A DNA stretch of 64,000 bases from Burkholderiaceae bacterium (lineage in GTDB: Bacteria > Pseudomonadota > Gammaproteobacteria > Burkholderiales > Burkholderiaceae_C), in the NCBI GenBank assembly GCA_913776825.1, contig CAJYPV010000027.1, positions 366,790 to 430,789 of the forward strand, read 5' to 3'. Made by a program: the position numbers and the translations under genes. Of the stretch, positions 25,476-34,405 are shown one piece after another. The notes under the pieces were generated by a model, which did not search any database, was not told where the DNA came from, and was given only the letters and a program-made list of their open reading frames with translations. Numbering within the stretch: the stretch's first letter is position 1; every line of letters starts with the position of its first letter.

Positions 25476-27680
25476 ATGACGAGCCAGCAGGTAGAGTCGA
25501 CTGTCATGTCCGATCGTTTTGAAGCCGCCGAGGCCGTGCTGCCGAATTTGCAGTCTTGCGCCGACGAGCCCATCCACATCCCGGGATCCATTCAGCCGCA
25601 CGGGTTGCTGATCGCCCTGCGCGACGGCCTGGTGGCCGCCTGGAGCGAGAACATCGAGGCGACCTTGTCGCTGCCACTGCACCTGGGGCAGCCCTGGACG
25701 CAGGTCGCCTTGCCCGCCCCGGTGCATGAGGCGATCTCCCGCCTGATGGCCGAAGCGCAGCAGATGCCCGGCGTGCCCACCTTCGCCGAAGTGGAGCTGG
25801 CCGGGCAGCCGCACGACATCGTGGTGCATGAGCATGACCAGCACTGCCTGATCGAATTCGAGCCGCGCCCTGAAGCGCTGGTCACCCATGTCTCGCAGGT
25901 GCGGGTCTTCGACCGGCTGCGGCGGGCCACCTCGCTGGATGCCGTGCTGCAGCTCGCGGTGGAAACCATCCGCAACTGGACCGGATTCGACCGGGTCATG
26001 GCCTACCGCTTCCGGCATGACGACAGCGGCGAGGTCCAGGCCGAGGCCAAATCCAATGCGCTGTCCTCCTACCTGGGACTGCGCTATCCCGCCACCGACA
26101 TCCCCGCGCAGGCGCGCCGCCTGTATCTGCTCAACACGCTGCGGCTGATTCCGCATGTCAGCTACCGGGCGATTCCGCTGGTGGGCCATCCGACGGCGCC
26201 GCCGCTGGATCTGACCCATTCGGTGCTGCGCAGCGTCTCGCCGATCCATGTGGAATACCTGCACAACATGGGCGTGGGTGCGTCGATGAGCGTCTCGCTG
26301 GTGGTGAATGACCGCCTGTGGGGCCTGATCGCCTGCCACCACATGTCCTCGCTGAAGGTGCCGTATCCGGTGCGCTCGGATTGCGATGTGCTGGCGCAGG
26401 TCATTTCGTCGGCCATCGCCACCCTGGAAACCCGGGACTTCGCCCGTCGTCAGGCGCTGACCGCGTCGCTGATCGCCGAACTGGTGGCCGACATGACCAT
26501 CGCCGACGATCCGATGGTGGCGCTGTCCGAGAAGGCGGGGCGGCTGGCCGAGGTGTTGCGGGCGGATGCGCTGGTGATCACCCAGAACAGCCGGGTGATC
26601 GCCACCGCCGAAGTGCCGCATGACCTGGCGGTGATGATGGCCACCGCCGACTGGACCGGCGAACTGCCGATCCCGCGCGACTGCCGTGGCGCCTGGCCGG
26701 AGGCATTGCGCGAGGCGCTGGGCCCGTGGGTCGGTGCCTTGCGGCTGGACATCGAGCCGGCCGGACGCGGCAGCGTGATCGCGTTGCGGCGTGAGCAGTC
26801 CGAAACCGTGCGCTGGGCCGGTCAGCCCGACAAGGTGGTGGCCCGCGGCCCGAACGGCGCCCGGCTGACGCCGCGCGGCTCGTTCACCGAGTGGCGCCAG
26901 CATGTCAAGGACTGCGCCGATCCCTGGACCGAGAACGACCTCACCTTCGCGCGTCAGCTCATGCTCGAGTTGCAGCGCACGACAGCGGCGCGGCAGGCTG
27001 AGATGGAGGACACGCGTCGCAACTTGCTCGCGATGCTGGGCCACGATCTGCGCGATCCGCTGCAGGCCATCACCATGGTGGCCAGCGTGCTCAAGCGCGG
27101 CGAGGACTCCGGTCGGCTCGGTGCGCGGCTGGATGCGTCCAGTGGCCGGATGAATCGGCTGATCACCCAGGTGCTGGACTTCAGCCGCGCGGAAGTCGGC
27201 ATGCCCTTGATGGCCTCGTCGGAGCGACTCGATCTGGACGAGCTGCTGCAGGATCTGGTGGAAGAGGTGCGGGTCGGCCATCCCGGCTTCGACCTCACGC
27301 TCAGCAGCGACGGACCGGTGTTCGTGAAGGGCGATGCGATCCGGCTGGCGCAGGCGATGTCGAATCTGCTGGCCAATGCGCGCAACCATGGGTTGCCGGG
27401 CCGGCCGGTGCGGGTGTCGCTGTCGCAGACGGCCACCGAGGTCCGCTTCGATGTCTTCAACGAGGCCGCGCCCATCGATCCCGCCGTGGTGGCCGATCTC
27501 TTCGAGCCGTTCAAGCGCGGCGCGGTGGAATCACGCCGCAATCGGTCCGGCCTGGGGCTGGGGCTCTACATCGCCCGGCGCATCGTGAACGAGCATGGCG
27601 GCACCTTGAGCTACGACCACCACGACCATCAGGTGCGATTCGGCTTCTCGCTGGCGCGCGACGCCATGCCCACGCCCTGA
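25476..27680 (+). CDS. bphP: Bacteriophytochrome histidine kinase
   Basis: This 734-residue red/far-red light sensor kinase uses biliverdin. Cys28, just before EPIHIPGSIQPHG, is at the bilin-attachment position of bacteriophytochromes. The PAS, GAF (PATDIPAQARRLYLLNTLR) and PHY (PRGSFTEWR) domains follow. HisKA has His523 in MLGHDLRDPL, and the HATPase has NLLANARNHG and SGLGLGLYIA. ATG 25476 follows a good ribosome-binding site; ATG 25506 is an alternative. The frame extends further upstream, but that part is antisense to the receiver gene and is rejected. The divergent REC protein is the probable partner. No heme oxygenase gene for biliverdin synthesis is in the window. Confidence 0.93.
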   Translation: MTSQQVESTVMSDRFEAAEAVLPNLQSCADEPIHIPGSIQPHGLLIALRDGLVAAWSENIEATLSLPLHLGQPWTQVALPAPVHEAISRLMAEAQQMPGVPTFAEVELAGQPHDIVVHEHDQHCLIEFEPRPEALVTHVSQVRVFDRLRRATSLDAVLQLAVETIRNWTGFDRVMAYRFRHDDSGEVQAEAKSNALSSYLGLRYPATDIPAQARRLYLLNTLRLIPHVSYRAIPLVGHPTAPPLDLTHSVLRSVSPIHVEYLHNMGVGASMSVSLVVNDRLWGLIACHHMSSLKVPYPVRSDCDVLAQVISSAIATLETRDFARRQALTASLIAELVADMTIADDPMVALSEKAGRLAEVLRADALVITQNSRVIATAEVPHDLAVMMATADWTGELPIPRDCRGAWPEALREALGPWVGALRLDIEPAGRGSVIALRREQSETVRWAGQPDKVVARGPNGARLTPRGSFTEWRQHVKDCADPWTENDLTFARQLMLELQRTTAARQAEMEDTRRNLLAMLGHDLRDPLQAITMVASVLKRGEDSGRLGARLDASSGRMNRLITQVLDFSRAEVGMPLMASSERLDLDELLQDLVEEVRVGHPGFDLTLSSDGPVFVKGDAIRLAQAMSNLLANARNHGLPGRPVRVSLSQTATEVRFDVFNEAAPIDPAVVADLFEPFKRGAVESRRNRSGLGLGLYIARRIVNEHGGTLSYDHHDHQVRFGFSLARDAMPTP

Positions 27681-27709
27681 TCGCGGTGCCGAGCGGGCGG
27701 ATCCTTGGA

Positions 27710-28189
27710 TCAGCCCCTCACCGCGGCCTCGATGGCCGCGACGTCGATCTTGGTCATCTGCATCATGGCCTCGAAGGCGCGCTTGGCCGCGGCGGCGTCC
27801 GGGCCGGCGAGCGCCTGGGTCAGCACCCGCGGCGTGATCTGCCACGACAGCCCCCAACGGTCCTTGCACCAGCCACAGGCGCTGGCTTCGCCGCCGTGGT
27901 CGATGATCGCGTGCCACAGGCGGTCGGTCTCGGCCTGGTCGTCGGTGGCGATCTGAAATGAAAACGCCTGGGTCTGCGGAAAGGCGGGGCCGCCATTCAA
28001 GCCCAGGCACGGAATGCCGGCGACGGTGAAGGTCACCGTGAGCACATCGCCTTGCCGGCCGCCGGGGAAATCGCTGGGCGCCCGAAAAACGCCGGTGACT
28101 TCGCTGTCCGGGAAGGTCTCGGCGTAGAAGCGCGCGGCCTCTTCGGCCGCGTGGTCGAACCACAAGCAGATGGTGTTCTTGCTGGTCAT
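27710..28189 (-). CDS. VOC-superfamily protein (PhnB/3-demethylubiquinone methyltransferase-like fold)
   Basis: This 159-residue protein has paired beta-alpha-beta modules of the vicinal oxygen chelate fold (ICLWFDHAAEEAARFYAETF; LGLNGGPAFPQTQAFSFQIA; CGWCKDRWGLSWQITP). Despite database names, this family is not the ubiquinone methyltransferase. It is a small metal- or ligand-binding protein of unknown substrate. The ribosome-binding site AGGAGA sits about seven bases before ATG. It is monocistronic and convergent with bphP. Confidence 0.88.
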   Translation of the reverse strand: MTSKNTICLWFDHAAEEAARFYAETFPDSEVTGVFRAPSDFPGGRQGDVLTVTFTVAGIPCLGLNGGPAFPQTQAFSFQIATDDQAETDRLWHAIIDHGGEASACGWCKDRWGLSWQITPRVLTQALAGPDAAAAKRAFEAMMQMTKIDVAAIEAAVRG

Positions 28190-28371
28190 GCGACGTCTCC
28201 TGAAAGTTGGGGCGGCGGGTGTGGGGCATTGGACCGTGCGTCGGGCTGGCGCGAGGGCGATGTCCCCGAAGTCGGCAGGGAGGATCGATTCTTGCCACCT
28301 GCATGCGCTGGCGAGACGGTCCGTGTCAGGGCCGTTCGCTGAAGCATCGGAAACTTATCAAGGAGATGGAT

Positions 28372-28662
28372 ATGAAGCGTTCTCTGCTTATGGTCGCTGT
28401 GGCCACCTGTTTCTCCCTGGGCGCCACCACCGCGTTCGCGCAGGCCGCCTCGTCCCCGGCCATGGGCTCCAAGGAAGAAGCCAAGGCGCTGAAGAAGCAA
28501 GCCGACGCCGACTACAAGGCCGCCAAGAAGGCCTGCAAGAGCATGACCGGCGATGCCGAGAAGCAGTGCGAAAAGGATGCCAAGGCCACCCATGAAAAGG
28601 CCGAAGCCGACGCCAAGGCGATGAAGGAAAAGGCCGAGGCTGACAAAAAAGCAATGAAGTAA
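28372..28662 (+). CDS. Small Lys/Ala-rich periplasmic protein
   Basis: This 96-residue protein has a signal peptide (MKRSLLMVAVATC...AFAQ) and a highly charged helical body of AEADKKAMK-like repeats, predicted coiled coil, with two Cys about 13 residues apart (KKACKS and KQCEKD). AAGGAG at 28360-28365 is six bases before ATG 28372, which favours this start over ATG 28366. I recognise no function; similar proteins are annotated as cell-envelope or stress proteins. Confidence 0.8.
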   Translation: MKRSLLMVAVATCFSLGATTAFAQAASSPAMGSKEEAKALKKQADADYKAAKKACKSMTGDAEKQCEKDAKATHEKAEADAKAMKEKAEADKKAMK

Positions 28663-28702
28663 GCTCCCCCCCAACCGGCTGCGCCGGCCCCCTCAAGGGG
28701 GC

Positions 28703-28738
28703 GAGCTCGATGGACTGGCAGAGCCAGTCCATGAGCTC
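28703..28738. repeat. Intergenic palindromic repeat, copy 1
   Basis: GAGCTC and ATGGACTGG pair with CCAGTCCAT and GAGCTC around a short loop, giving a 15-bp hairpin with one bulged G. The flanking GC-rich text (28675-28702) repeats before copy 2. It sits after the small periplasmic gene and may work as a bidirectional terminator-like element. Confidence 0.7.
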
Positions 28739-28828
28739 CGTTGGCCGGGCGCCGGCGCTACGCGCGGCTGGAAGGGCGGTCCCGGACGGGCTACCCTTTA
28801 CCGGCTGCGCCGGGCCCCTCAGGGGGGC

Positions 28829-28859
28829 GAGCTCGATGGACTGCCCAGTCCATGAGCTC
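28829..28859. repeat. Intergenic palindromic repeat, copy 2
   Basis: This is a second copy of the same element 126 bp further on: GAGCTC-G-ATGGACTG / CAGTCCAT-GAGCTC with a two-base loop. Its left flank (from about 28799) matches that of copy 1. Together they make a direct repeat of about 65 bp containing an inverted repeat. Confidence 0.7.
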
Positions 28860-28937
28860 CGCTTGAGGGGCGCCTTCGCTGCGCGAGGCTCCGGAGTCCC
28901 CGTCCTGAGCGCGTCGCTGCCTTCGGGGATGCGCGAA

Positions 28938-29423
28938 TCAGGCGGCCGATTTGCGCCGGGTGTTCCAACGAGTCCACCACTCGAAGAGCCCCATGCCGAT
29001 CGCCATGGCGGCGACAAACAGGATCGCCTTGAACTGGCCGGTGCCCAGCAGCACCAGCGCCGGGCCGGGACACAAGCCCACCAAACCCCAGCCGACGCCG
29101 AACATCAGGCTGCCCACCACCAACGGCCGGTCGATCTGGCGCGCGGTCGGCAGGTTGAAAGCGTCCACCAAAACGGGCGCGCGACGGCGACGGATCCAGA
29201 CGAACGCCGGCGCGGTGACGGCAATGGCACCGCCCATCACGAGGGCCAAAGACGGATCCCAGCGACCGAACAAATCCAGAAACGCCAGCACCTTGGTCGG
29301 GTTCGCCATGCCGGCCAACAGCAGGCCCAGCCCGAACAACAACCCCGCAGCGAAAGCGCTCCAAGCAGTCAGCCCGCCGAATGCCCGTGCCCGATCGGGC
29401 GTTCCCACCGCCTCGGCGCTCAT
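28938..29423 (-). CDS. YeeE/YedE-type sulfur transport membrane protein, second half
   Basis: This 161-residue membrane protein (DUF6691/YeeE type) has four hydrophobic helices and the motif GLCPGPALV, whose Cys is in the position used for persulfide or thiosulfate relay. It overlaps the upstream partner gene by four bases (29420-29423), so the two are made together and probably form one TsuA/PmpAB-like channel. ATG 29423 is used because the longer frame runs inside the partner gene. Confidence 0.88.
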   Translation of the reverse strand: MSAEAVGTPDRARAFGGLTAWSAFAAGLLFGLGLLLAGMANPTKVLAFLDLFGRWDPSLALVMGGAIAVTAPAFVWIRRRRAPVLVDAFNLPTARQIDRPLVVGSLMFGVGWGLVGLCPGPALVLLGTGQFKAILFVAAMAIGMGLFEWWTRWNTRRKSAA

Positions 29424-29857
29424 GCGGCCCCCAGCAGGTGACGCATCACATAGACCGTCGCGAAGCCGGCGCTCATGAACACCAGCGTGGCGACGATGGA
29501 CCGCGGCGACAGCCGCGAGATCCCGCACACGCCATGCCCGCTCGTGCAGCCCGAGCCCACACGGGTGCCGATGCCGACGATCAATCCAGCGGCAATGACC
29601 CACGCATCACTCGCGTCGATGGCGCCCGCCGGCGTCGGCGCCACCAGCGCATAGACCCACGGCGCACTGATCAAACCCACCAGAAAGGCGATGCGCCACA
29701 GCCGCTCCGATCCAGCGCGCAGCAGGCCGCCCGCAATGCCGCTGATGCCGGCAATCTGGCCGTTCAACAGCAGCAGCACGGACGCCGCCAATCCAATCAA
29801 GGCCCCGCCCGCCAGCGCGGTCCAGGGCGTGAAAGCCAGCCAGTCGATGGTCATCAT
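29420..29857 (-). CDS. YeeE/YedE-type sulfur transport membrane protein, first half
   Basis: This 145-residue inner-membrane protein has several helices and the family hallmark GSGCTSGHGVCGISR near residues 100-115, with two Cys and a His implicated in thiosulfate passage in the YeeE/TsuA family. It is paired with the gene at 28938. Such pairs often lie with an ArsR-type repressor and sulfur oxidation genes; none is seen here. Confidence 0.9.
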   Translation of the reverse strand: MMTIDWLAFTPWTALAGGALIGLAASVLLLLNGQIAGISGIAGGLLRAGSERLWRIAFLVGLISAPWVYALVAPTPAGAIDASDAWVIAAGLIVGIGTRVGSGCTSGHGVCGISRLSPRSIVATLVFMSAGFATVYVMRHLLGAA

Positions 29858-30021
29858 GTTCCTCCGATCAAATGCACGATCACGATCTCCACACGGATTC
29901 GCCGCGACGCGTCGTGCCGCGTCATCGCTGGCGCGCAGGCCGTGGCGCCCTGGATCCTATTCATGGCCCCTCGCAGCGCCATTCAGGTCCGGACGCCATC
30001 CCCTGGATTCAACGGCCGCGC

Positions 30022-30429
30022 TCAGTTGCCGGGGCGCGAGCGGCTGCGGTAATCGGTGTCGGGCGCGGTCCAGAACGCCGCGCCGAAAGCGGTCTCCTTC
30101 AGGTGCGGCGCCAGGCCGCGCAGGCTGAGCTGCTCGCGGATGCCCTCCAGGCCGGTGTCCGATTCCAGGATGTAGCCCTCGTCCATCACATCACCGTAGT
30201 TCTCCTCGGTGTTGCTGACGGCGAGTTCGACCAGATCGTCGATCTCGGTGGCCTCCAGCGACCAGATGTGCACATCCTGGTCGGTGGCGAAGGTCTTGAT
30301 CCGCCACGCCGACCCGTTGGCGGCAAAGAACTGGATGGTGTCGAACTCGTCCTCGGTCGCGGGCTCTTCCGTGTTGGCGGTGTAGCTGCTGCGGATGGTG
30401 AGACGAAACAGGATGAGCTGGGTGGACAT
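30022..30429 (-). CDS. Hypothetical acidic protein
   Basis: This 135-residue soluble protein is rich in Asp, Glu and Thr (TEEPATEDEFDTIQFFA; DIWSLE-like block; AVSNTEENYGDV). No family was recognised, and no signal peptide or membrane helix is visible. MSTQLILF at 30429 is the preferred start; an upstream Met at 30462 is possible. It lies head-to-head with the methyltransferase gene at 30555. Confidence 0.7.
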   Translation of the reverse strand: MSTQLILFRLTIRSSYTANTEEPATEDEFDTIQFFAANGSAWRIKTFATDQDVHIWSLEATEIDDLVELAVSNTEENYGDVMDEGYILESDTGLEGIREQLSLRGLAPHLKETAFGAAFWTAPDTDYRSRSRPGN

Positions 30430-30554
30430 GCGCGGGTTCGGATTCAACGCGGAGACATCCATCCTACCGGCCCGACGCCCGCCGCGCCGGCGATCGCTGA
30501 CTACACTCTCGCTCCCCATTGCCCGCCGCGGCGCGCCAGCCCCTTCCGATCCCC

Positions 30555-31544
30555 ATGCAGCCCTTGCTCGACGTCATCGCCCAACTGTCCCGTCCCACCG
30601 AGTTGTGTCGGCTGTTCCACGGGCGCGGCGGGCGCTTCCCCGGCTGTGAATCCTGGACGCTGGATTTCTATCCGCCGGTGTTCCTGCTGACGAGTTTCAG
30701 CGGCACGTCCGACGAGACGCTGCAGCGCATCGGCGAGGCGCTGACGGCGCGCTGGGCCGAGATCGCGCCCGGCGAGCCCTTGAACTGGGTCTACCAGTTC
30801 CGCGACGAGATGCGGCCGACCAACCAGCTGATGGCCGGCGCCGTGCCCGAGGACCATGTGGTGGAAGAGGGCGGCGCGCGCTATCAGGTGCATCTGCTGC
30901 GCGGCCAGAACCACGGAATCTTCCTGGACATGGCCGAAGGCCGGCGCTGGGTGCGCGACTGGGCGGCGGCACATCCCGGCGGACAGGTGCTGAATCTGTT
31001 CGCCTACACCTGCGCGTTCTCGATTGCCGCACTGCAGGGCGGGGCGGGGCAGGTGGTGAATGTCGACATGGCCCGCGGCGCGCTGGACATCGGTCGCCGC
31101 AACCATCAGCTCAATGGCTTCCGACACGGCGCCCAGTTCCTGGGCCACGACATCTTCAACACCTGGGGCAAGATCCGCCGCGCCGGGCCGTATGGGCTGG
31201 TCATCATGGATCCGCCCAGTTATCAGAAGGGCAGCTTCATCGACACCAAGGACTACGCCCGGCTGGTCCGCCGCCTGCCCGAACTGCTGACGCCGGGCGG
31301 CCATGCGCTGCTGTGTCTGAACTCGCCCAAGCTCGACAGCCAGTTCCTGCATGACCTGGTCGCGCAGGAAGCGCCGTCCCTGCAATTCGTGGAACGGGTG
31401 GCCAATCCGCCGGTGTTCGAGGATGTCTCGCCGGAGCGGGCGCTCAAGGTGCTGGTGTACCGATCCACCGCCACCGCCGATCAGATCGACCCGATCGATG
31501 CGCGGGACTCAGGCGAAGCGCCTGCCGCACGCGACGCGGACTAA
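30555..31544 (+). CDS. Class I SAM-dependent methyltransferase (RlmI/COG1092-like)
   Basis: This 329-residue enzyme resembles the rRNA-methyltransferase-like group (Methyltransf_SAM). The SAM loop region is VLNLFAYTCAFSIAAL, followed by the acidic-turn VNVDMARGALDIGRRNH and the catalytic-type motif IMDPPSYQKGSF. The N-terminal part (LDFYPPVFLLTSF) is a substrate-recognition-like domain. The specific target, probably rRNA or another nucleic acid, is not determined. ATG 30555 is preferred to a TTG at 30519. The C-terminal ~20 residues are low complexity. Confidence 0.85.
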   Translation: MQPLLDVIAQLSRPTELCRLFHGRGGRFPGCESWTLDFYPPVFLLTSFSGTSDETLQRIGEALTARWAEIAPGEPLNWVYQFRDEMRPTNQLMAGAVPEDHVVEEGGARYQVHLLRGQNHGIFLDMAEGRRWVRDWAAAHPGGQVLNLFAYTCAFSIAALQGGAGQVVNVDMARGALDIGRRNHQLNGFRHGAQFLGHDIFNTWGKIRRAGPYGLVIMDPPSYQKGSFIDTKDYARLVRRLPELLTPGGHALLCLNSPKLDSQFLHDLVAQEAPSLQFVERVANPPVFEDVSPERALKVLVYRSTATADQIDPIDARDSGEAPAARDAD

Positions 31545-31620
31545 CGATTCCAAACCCCATCCCGGCCTCGGGCATGGCCGCAGGCCTGCCGTCGGAAAGT
31601 CCGATGTCGGGCAGTCCGAT

Positions 31621-32229
31621 TCACATCCGCAGCACGAAGGTCGCGTCGTCGACTGCGTAGCCGTCCACCCGCGTGACGTCGGCGCACAGCTGGCGGCAGA
31701 ACGCCTCGACCTCCGTCAGATCGCGGCCGACCAGCAGCGGATGGTCCGACGGAAAGTGGCGCTGATCGAGCACGTTGAACACCAGCGTCCGCTGGGTGGC
31801 GGCGAACAGCCGTGCAATGGTCTGGAAGACATGCCGCGGATTGGCGCTGCGGTAGCCCAGCAAGCCGCAGGCGATCACCACATCGGCGCGGGGCAGAGCC
31901 AATCGATCGGCGTTGCCCTCGATGAACACGGCGCTGTCGTCACCGCGATAACGCGCTCGCGCGGCGGCGATGAATTCCGGCTGCTGGTCGATGCCCAGAT
32001 AGCTGACGCCCTGAAAGCGCTCGTCCAGGAACTGCTTCAGGTCGCCGGTGCCGCAGCCGACGTCCAGCACGGTGCTGTCCGCGGCATCGATGGCCTGCGC
32101 GATGACCTCGAACCGGCTGCGCTGGCTGGCCAGCGCGCGCCAGCCCATCGACTGCACCGATTCAATGCCATGCAGGGCGATGCGGTGACGATGGAAATGC
32201 ATCACCGTCGCCCGTTCCAGAAGATCCAT
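31621..32229 (-). CDS. Class I SAM-dependent methyltransferase
   Basis: This 202-residue protein has SAM motif I VLDVGCGTGDL, the acidic strand end YLGIDQQPEFI, and motif IV region ADVVIACGLLGY. The start MDLLERAT at 32229 follows an AGGAA ribosome-binding site. The substrate (small molecule or protein) cannot be told. It is convergent with the RlmI-like gene and separated by 250 bp from the divergent DUF4157 gene. Confidence 0.88.
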   Translation of the reverse strand: MDLLERATVMHFHRHRIALHGIESVQSMGWRALASQRSRFEVIAQAIDAADSTVLDVGCGTGDLKQFLDERFQGVSYLGIDQQPEFIAAARARYRGDDSAVFIEGNADRLALPRADVVIACGLLGYRSANPRHVFQTIARLFAATQRTLVFNVLDQRHFPSDHPLLVGRDLTEVEAFCRQLCADVTRVDGYAVDDATFVLRM

Positions 32230-32479
32230 GGGTGTGTTCCTGCGACGCGCCGCAGACGAAGGTCGGCGCGCGAGTGAGCTTAGTCGCGCCGCCCGTGTCG
32301 GGCCATCAGCAGAATGCGGATTCGGCGCGGTCACGGTGCGGGCTGTCGGGCGAAGCGCCTGCATCTCCGCATTTTGCTGATGGCTTCGGCGCGCCTGAAG
32401 TGCGATGCTGCCGGTCTGGCGTCAGCAACCATGCCGGTCAGCCACCCGGCATCCGCCCGAGGAATGAAGGAGCGCTTCG

Positions 32480-33109
32480 ATGAAAGATCGCCACGATCCC
32501 CAACGTCCGGCGCAGCGCGAGGCTGCGGCGGCGCCCCCCACCCATGTGGAGGCGGGCCTGATGGCCGCCGCGCATGCGGAACCTGCGCAGCGACAGGCGG
32601 CGGAAGCGGACTTCAGTCAATCGCCCCGCATGCTGGCGCAGCGACGCGCCATCGATGCCGCCTTCGGTGATGCCGCCCAGCGCGAAACCGGCCTGGACGA
32701 GGAAGAACCGCTGCAGGCCCGGATGGCCTCGCAGCCGCAGGCGGCGGTCAGCCAGCGCGAGGAGGCGCCCAATCTGACGGGCATGCCGAACCAGCTGAAG
32801 AGCGGCATCGAATCGCTGTCGGGCATGGATCTGTCGGATGTGCGGGTGCATCGCAACTCCGACAAGCCGGCGCAGCTCAATGCCTTGGCCTATGCCCAGG
32901 GCAATGACATCCATCTGGCCTCGGGCCAGGAACAGCATCTCCCGCATGAGGCCTGGCATGTGGTGCAACAGCGCCAGGGCCGGGTGCAGCCGACCTTGCA
33001 AATGGCCGGCACCGCGATCAACGACGACGTCGGTCTGGAGTCCGAAGCCGATGTGATGGGCGCCAAGGCGACTCAGCTGAAGGCGGACGACGAGCTCGAC
33101 ATGGCGTGA
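32480..33109 (+). CDS. DUF4157 (eCIS core-type) metallopeptidase-like protein
   Basis: This 209-residue protein has a disordered Ala/Gln/Glu-rich N terminus (1-95). A DUF4157 domain follows (about 100-175), with MPNQLKSGIESLSGMDLSDV, VHRNSDKPAQLNALAYAQG and the HExxH-like motif His156-Glu-Ala-Trp-His160 followed by VVQQ. DUF4157 is known as a hallmark of extracellular contractile injection system cargo and of some polymorphic toxins. No eCIS structural genes are in this window, so it is an orphan here. AAGGAGC precedes ATG 32480 at good spacing. Confidence 0.88.
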   Translation: MKDRHDPQRPAQREAAAAPPTHVEAGLMAAAHAEPAQRQAAEADFSQSPRMLAQRRAIDAAFGDAAQRETGLDEEEPLQARMASQPQAAVSQREEAPNLTGMPNQLKSGIESLSGMDLSDVRVHRNSDKPAQLNALAYAQGNDIHLASGQEQHLPHEAWHVVQQRQGRVQPTLQMAGTAINDDVGLESEADVMGAKATQLKADDELDMA

Positions 33110-33175
33110 CCGCCGCGCGCGGTCCAGCGCCGCAGGCGCTCGGGGACCGCGCGGTGCCGGACGCTTCGCAGCGCC

Positions 33176-34405
33176 TCAGTCTTCGGCCTCCGGCGCGGGC
33201 TTGCGTCGGCGCTGCAGCGCTTCGGTGGCGGCCAGCGCCTTGGCCCGGGCCGCTTGTTCGAGCGCCCAGGACATGCCTCTCTTCGCTGCCTGAGCGGCGA
33301 CGCTCGCGGCCTCGGCGGTCGATGTCTTGAGCTGCTCGGGCGTGGGCAGCCGTTCCTGGGTCCATTCGGCCGCCTTGCGGGCCGCGAGCAGGGCTTGATC
33401 TGCCGTGTCCGCGGCCGTGCTGCGCACCTGATCGGCGCTGGGCAGTTGGCGCTGGGTCCAGTCGGCGGCCTTGCGCGCCGCTTCGAGCGCTTGCTGCGCC
33501 GCCTCTTCGGCGCCCAGCTTCATCTGTTCTGCGCCGACGCGCCACTGCGGCGGCTTGGGCAGCCGTTCCTGCGTCCAGTCGGCGGCCTCGCCCAGCGCCG
33601 AGCGCACCTGACCGGCGGCGTCGCCGGCGTAGCTGCGCGCCTGCATCCAGGCCTTGGCCACCTCGCCGGGCGGGGCGGTCGCCAGCAGTTGCGTGACGGT
33701 GGCCAGCGCCTGTTCTTCGGACGCGGTGAGCGGTCCGCCGGCTTCCAGCATCGCGCGCAGGAAGGTGGCGGTGTCCTTGGCGATGGCGGGATGGTTGCAG
33801 TCCGGATTCAGATGCAGGAAGTCCGCGCCCTCGCGGGCCATGGCTTCCAGCGTGCCGTGGTCCAGGCGCGGCTCGATGGCGGCGATCGCCTGGGTGACGA
33901 AGGGCCGGCTCATGCCCCATTCCTCGACCAGATGGCGGACCAGGAAGGCGCGCTCGGCGTCGTCGACCGCGCCATCGACGGCAGCGAGTTTCAGCGACAG
34001 CGGCGCGATCAGATCGAACATCGCCAGACCGAGGGTGTCCAGCGGCGTGTTCAGGTATTTCGGGATCTCGATCACCCGCGCGCCCTTGGTGTTGCCCAGC
34101 AGACGGTACAGCCCATAGCACGCACCGCCGGAGGCCAGCGCGGCCATCGCCACCCAGCCGATCGGCGTGGCCGAGGCCCCGACCAGCGACGCCGCCAGAC
34201 CGGTCTTCGCCACGGCCGCTCCTGCGCCTGCGGCGCCCAGCACATCCCACAGCTCGCGGGTGCGGTTGATCATGCGCAGCGAGGTGTAGGCGTCCTCGCC
34301 GATGGCCAGCTTGGCCTTGAAGCGCAAGGGTTCGGCGACCACTTCCTGGACGCCCTCCAGGCTCGGCGGTGGCAACAGCAGGGGGGAGGAATCGCTCATG
34401 GCCAT
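33176..34405 (-). CDS. TerB-like protein with C-terminal WTQ repeats
   Basis: This 409-residue protein has a Gly/Ala-rich hydrophobic hairpin at about 60-105 that could insert in a membrane. A helical TerB-like segment follows (about 120-175; LKLAAVDGAVDDAERAFLVRH). The C terminus carries at least three Ala-rich amphipathic repeats with the core WTQ[ER][RQ]LP, at Trp277, Trp316 and Trp348. No enzymatic motif was seen. It is convergent with the DUF4157 gene and divergent from the giant adhesin leader. Start at ATG 34405 or 34399 (MAMSDSS). Confidence 0.75.
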   Translation of the reverse strand: MAMSDSSPLLLPPPSLEGVQEVVAEPLRFKAKLAIGEDAYTSLRMINRTRELWDVLGAAGAGAAVAKTGLAASLVGASATPIGWVAMAALASGGACYGLYRLLGNTKGARVIEIPKYLNTPLDTLGLAMFDLIAPLSLKLAAVDGAVDDAERAFLVRHLVEEWGMSRPFVTQAIAAIEPRLDHGTLEAMAREGADFLHLNPDCNHPAIAKDTATFLRAMLEAGGPLTASEEQALATVTQLLATAPPGEVAKAWMQARSYAGDAAGQVRSALGEAADWTQERLPKPPQWRVGAEQMKLGAEEAAQQALEAARKAADWTQRQLPSADQVRSTAADTADQALLAARKAAEWTQERLPTPEQLKTSTAEAASVAAQAAKRGMSWALEQAARAKALAATEALQRRRKPAPEAED

